From Phaeobacter sp. 11ANDIMAR09 (GTDB taxonomy: Bacteria > Pseudomonadota > Alphaproteobacteria > Rhodobacterales > Rhodobacteraceae): DNA of 64,000 bases. Position 1 is the stretch's first letter, and every line of letters begins with the position of its first letter. Below are positions 61,530 to 64,000 of this stretch, in pieces. Below the pieces are notes generated by a model that was not told the DNA's origin, made no database searches, and worked only from the letters and a program-made list of their open reading frames with translations. The position numbers and the translations under genes were made by a program. Where the stretch lies: positions 124,001 to 188,000 of the forward strand of contig NZ_LIKT01000001.1 in assembly GCF_001294455.1 (NCBI RefSeq), written 5' to 3'.

Positions 61530-63152
61530 TTAGTTGTCTTCGAGCAGAATCGAGCCAAAGGATTCGCGCAGTTTGTTTTTCAAAACCTTGCCGGTCCCGC
61601 CCAGAGGCAGATCGGTGACAAAAACCACCTTGTCAGGGATCTGCCAGCTGGCCACCTTGCCCTCATAATGCGTCAGCAGCTCTTCTTCGGTGAGTGCGCT
61701 ATCAGATTTTATGGCAATCACCACTGGGCGCTCGTCCCATTTTGGATGCTGCGCCGCGATGGCAGCCGCCTGTGCCACCTGCGGGTGCGACATAGCGATA
61801 TCTTCCAGCTCAACAGTCGAAATCCATTCGCCACCGGATTTGATGATGTCCTTGGAGCGGTCACGGATGATCATATAGCCGTCGCCATCAATAGTGGCGA
61901 CATCTCCGGTATCAAACCAGCCATCCATGGTCAGGGCGCTGTCTTCCTGGCCAAAGTAGGTGTCGATGATCCAGTGTCCACGGATTTGCAGCTCACCCTG
62001 GGTCTCTCCATCATGGGGCAGCACATGGCCAGACTCATCAACAATGCGCAGCTCAACGCCATAGGGCGGACGGCCCTGGCCTTCGCGAATGGCGCCTTTT
62101 TCGGTATCAGACAGATCCTGGTGCTTTTGCAGCAAATGGTTCAGCGTCCCCAGCGGACTGGTTTCGGTCATGCCCCAGGCATGGATCAGCTCGACGCCGT
62201 ATTTGTCGCGGAAGGCCGGGATCATCACGGTTGGCAGCGCCGAGCCACCCACAACCGTGCGTGTCAGGCTTTCGGCCTTGCTGCCGGTTTTCTCCAGCGC
62301 CTGCAGCAGCCCCATCCAGATGGTGGGAACGCCCAGCGCCAATGTCACCTGCTCACCGTCGATCAGACGCACCAGGCTTTCACCGTCCAGATTTGGCCCC
62401 GGCAACACCAGCTTGGCGCCGACACCGGCAGCGATATAGGGCACGCCCCAGGCATTGACGTGGAACATCGGGACCACTGCCATGACGGTATCACGCGCCG
62501 AAATCGCCAGGCCATCCGGCTGGTTGCCACCCAGCGAATGAAGCACTGTGGTCCGGTGGGTATATTGCACACCCTTTGGATTGCCGGTGGTGCCCGAGGT
62601 ATAGCACAGGCTAGAGGGCATATTCTCATCCAGCACGGGCCAGCTATAGTCGTCAGCCTCAGCGCCAATCAGCTCGTCATAGAACAGGATACCCGGCACC
62701 GCCTCGGTCGCGGCCTCATCGCGGGGACCCATCAGAACGATATGTTTGATGGTCTTGAAGTGTTCTTTCAACTGGCCCACAGCGGGTACAAAAGTGGCAT
62801 CAATGAACAAGACCTGATCTGCAGCATGATTGATGATGTAGATCAGCTGCTCAGGCTTCAGGCGCGGATTGATCGTGTGGCAGATCATGCCTGCCCCTGC
62901 GACACCAAAATAGATCTCCAAGTGGCGACGATTGTTCCAGGCAATGGTCCCGCAACGCTCCCCTTGGGCCACACCCAGACGCTCCAGCGCGGCGGCCAGT
63001 TTTCGGGCGTTGGCCTCGATCTCACCCCAGCTGGAATGCACCACCTCACCCGAGGTCTCTACCGACGTCACTGTGGTTTCGCCGTGATAACGACCCGCAT
63101 GTTCAACCAGAGAACTGATTGTCAGCGGCTTGTGCATCATTTTACCAAGCAT
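61530..63152 (-). CDS. AMP-forming acyl-CoA ligase (long/medium-chain type)
   Basis: This 540-aa enzyme starts at MLGKMMHKPL with GAGGAG upstream. It has the AMP-binding signature LCYTSGTTGNPKGVQYTHR (~175-193), the GMTETSP motif, and GWFDTGDVATIDGDGYMIIRDRSKDIIKSGGEWIS in the C-terminal hinge and core, ending GTGKVLKNKLRE with the catalytic Lys. It activates a carboxylic acid with ATP and CoA. It is 19 nt after the GMC dehydrogenase gene, which suggests a shared route from an alcohol to acyl-CoA. Confidence 0.9.
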   Translation of the reverse strand: MLGKMMHKPLTISSLVEHAGRYHGETTVTSVETSGEVVHSSWGEIEANARKLAAALERLGVAQGERCGTIAWNNRRHLEIYFGVAGAGMICHTINPRLKPEQLIYIINHAADQVLFIDATFVPAVGQLKEHFKTIKHIVLMGPRDEAATEAVPGILFYDELIGAEADDYSWPVLDENMPSSLCYTSGTTGNPKGVQYTHRTTVLHSLGGNQPDGLAISARDTVMAVVPMFHVNAWGVPYIAAGVGAKLVLPGPNLDGESLVRLIDGEQVTLALGVPTIWMGLLQALEKTGSKAESLTRTVVGGSALPTVMIPAFRDKYGVELIHAWGMTETSPLGTLNHLLQKHQDLSDTEKGAIREGQGRPPYGVELRIVDESGHVLPHDGETQGELQIRGHWIIDTYFGQEDSALTMDGWFDTGDVATIDGDGYMIIRDRSKDIIKSGGEWISTVELEDIAMSHPQVAQAAAIAAQHPKWDERPVVIAIKSDSALTEEELLTHYEGKVASWQIPDKVVFVTDLPLGGTGKVLKNKLRESFGSILLEDN

Positions 63153-63171
63153 TTCGCCTGTCTCCTCATAT

Positions 63172-64000
63172 TTATTCTGCAGCCAACGCCGCATGGCCAC
63201 GGATCATATCCGCAGCCTTTTCAGCAATCATAATGGTGGGCGCGTTGGTATTGCCCCCAATCAGCCGTGGCATGACAGAGGCATCGACAACACGCAGCCC
63301 CGCCAGGCCCCGCACCTTCAATTCCGGATCGACAACAGCCATGTCATCCTGCCCCATCTTGCAGGTTCCCACCGGATGATAAATCGTATCCGAGCGCGCC
63401 CGGATGTGCTGCTCCAACGCTGCGTCATCCGGCTCTTCTTTGATAAAGAGTTCTTTATGAATATAACCCGCCAATGGTGCAGTCTGCATCAGCTGCCGCG
63501 TTTTGCGCGCGCCCTTCATCAGCACCGCCAGATCTTCGGGATCCGACAGGAACTGCGGGTCAATGCGTGGCGGTGCCATCGGATCAGCCGAGCTCAGCCC
63601 CACCGAGCCCCGCGATTTTGGTCTGAGCACACAGACATGACAACTGAAGCCATGGCCCATGTGCAGTTTGCGTGCATGATCATCGACAATTGAGATGACA
63701 AAATGCAGCTGGATATCAGCGCGTTCTAGGTGGCTTTCGGTTTTGAGGAAGGCCGCCCCTTCGGCAAAGGGCGTAGAAAGCATACCCGTTCCAGATTTGC
63801 GCCAATCGGCCATATGTTTCAGCAGAGACACACTGCCTGGCAGCGAGATGCCAAAATTGTCGCGATCTTTGCTTTTGTAGGCCAGGGTGAAATCCAAATG
63901 GTCCTGCAGATTCTGGCCAACGCCGGGCAGCTCATGCACCAACGTGATGCCATGGGGCTCGATATCCTCGGCCCGGCCAACACCGGAGAGTTGCAACAAT
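63172..64000 (-). CDS. GMC-family alcohol/choline dehydrogenase, C-terminal part
   Basis: This is the last ~276 codons; the start is right of the window. Visible GMC features are LQLSGVGRAEDI and LPGVGQNLQDHLDF in the FAD/substrate part, the catalytic His region IYHPVGTCKMGQDDMAVVDPELKVRGLAGLRVVDASVMP, and the end NTNAPTIMIAEKAADMI. The substrate may be an alkanol (AlkJ-like) or choline; the neighbouring acyl-CoA ligase favours the former. No betaine genes are visible. Confidence 0.88.
   Translation of the reverse strand, partial: LLQLSGVGRAEDIEPHGITLVHELPGVGQNLQDHLDFTLAYKSKDRDNFGISLPGSVSLLKHMADWRKSGTGMLSTPFAEGAAFLKTESHLERADIQLHFVISIVDDHARKLHMGHGFSCHVCVLRPKSRGSVGLSSADPMAPPRIDPQFLSDPEDLAVLMKGARKTRQLMQTAPLAGYIHKELFIKEEPDDAALEQHIRARSDTIYHPVGTCKMGQDDMAVVDPELKVRGLAGLRVVDASVMPRLIGGNTNAPTIMIAEKAADMIRGHAALAAE

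Noticed and set aside
61668-63233. Long plus-strand open frame (about 520 codons) opposite the acyl-CoA ligase
   Set aside because: It is antisense to a gene with clear AMP-binding motifs; high-GC third positions keep the opposite frame open. No protein motif was seen in it.
1-64000. tRNA or rRNA genes, CRISPR arrays, insertion sequences, prophage
   Set aside because: No cloverleaf-like, rRNA-like, regularly spaced repeat or transposase/integrase sequence was noticed by eye; a tool scan would be needed to exclude small tRNA-like or degenerate elements.

Overview
The window looks like the chromosome of a flagellated alphaproteobacterium of the roseobacter group (Rhodobacterales; Ruegeria/Phaeobacter/Leisingera-like). 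The signs are a flagellar cluster with flaF and flbT next to a single short flagellin, MotE- and FliL-type accessory genes, TTAA-N7-TTAA(C) CtrA-like boxes in flagellar promoters, Hint/choice-of-anchor-L proteins, two polyamine ABC systems and high GC. No rRNA, tRNA, CRISPR array or intact insertion sequence was seen.

1-13.4 kb is mainly housekeeping and metabolism. It holds the 3' end of dapD, a HutD-family cupin, three Hint-domain genes (two paralogues with choice-of-anchor L domains, plus one without the Hint cysteine), a small hypothetical gene, an ionotropic-glutamate-receptor-like channel with an unusual pore, then dapE-GNAT-DUF2064 with ATGA/GTGA overlaps, rnr, and a divergent GST/YafY pair that shares a perfect 7-3-7 palindrome.

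13.4-26.7 kb is polyamine territory. A minus-strand operon (ATPase, binding protein, two permeases) comes first, then a class III aminotransferase and its GntR/FCD regulator, and a divergent plus-strand potFGHI-type operon ending in a PuuB/DadA-like oxidoreductase. Each transport operon carries a strong stem-loop just after its binding-protein gene. A phosphotransferase-family gene closes the block.

26.8-61.3 kb is a nearly continuous flagellar region: flgD, fliK, flgJ/cheL, flgN, fliC, flaF, flbT, a DUF1217 gene, fliI, flgB, flgC, fliE, fliQ, flgF, flgG, flgA, flgH, a fliL-like gene, a fliJ-like gene, flhB, fliR, flhA, an 857-aa periplasmic repeat protein, motA, motE, a membrane-anchored coiled-coil gene, fliL, fliF, fliH, fliN, fliP, flgI, flgL, flgK, flgE and motB. 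Together these encode export gate, MS ring, rod, P and L rings, hook, junction, filament and stator; fliG, fliM and fliD are not here. Two non-flagellar inserts interrupt it: a lower-GC hypothetical gene (39.2-39.8 kb) and a cobW-DUF1826 cassette (53.4-55.4 kb) with its own Zur-like box and terminators. One perfect and several imperfect CtrA boxes lie in the intergenic promoter regions, which suggests one response regulator controls the cluster. The flagellin leader has two stem-loops beside flaF/flbT, which suggests post-transcriptional control.

61.5-64 kb carries an acyl-CoA ligase and the C-terminal part of a GMC alcohol/choline dehydrogenase, a probable alcohol-to-acyl-CoA oxidation pair running off the right edge.
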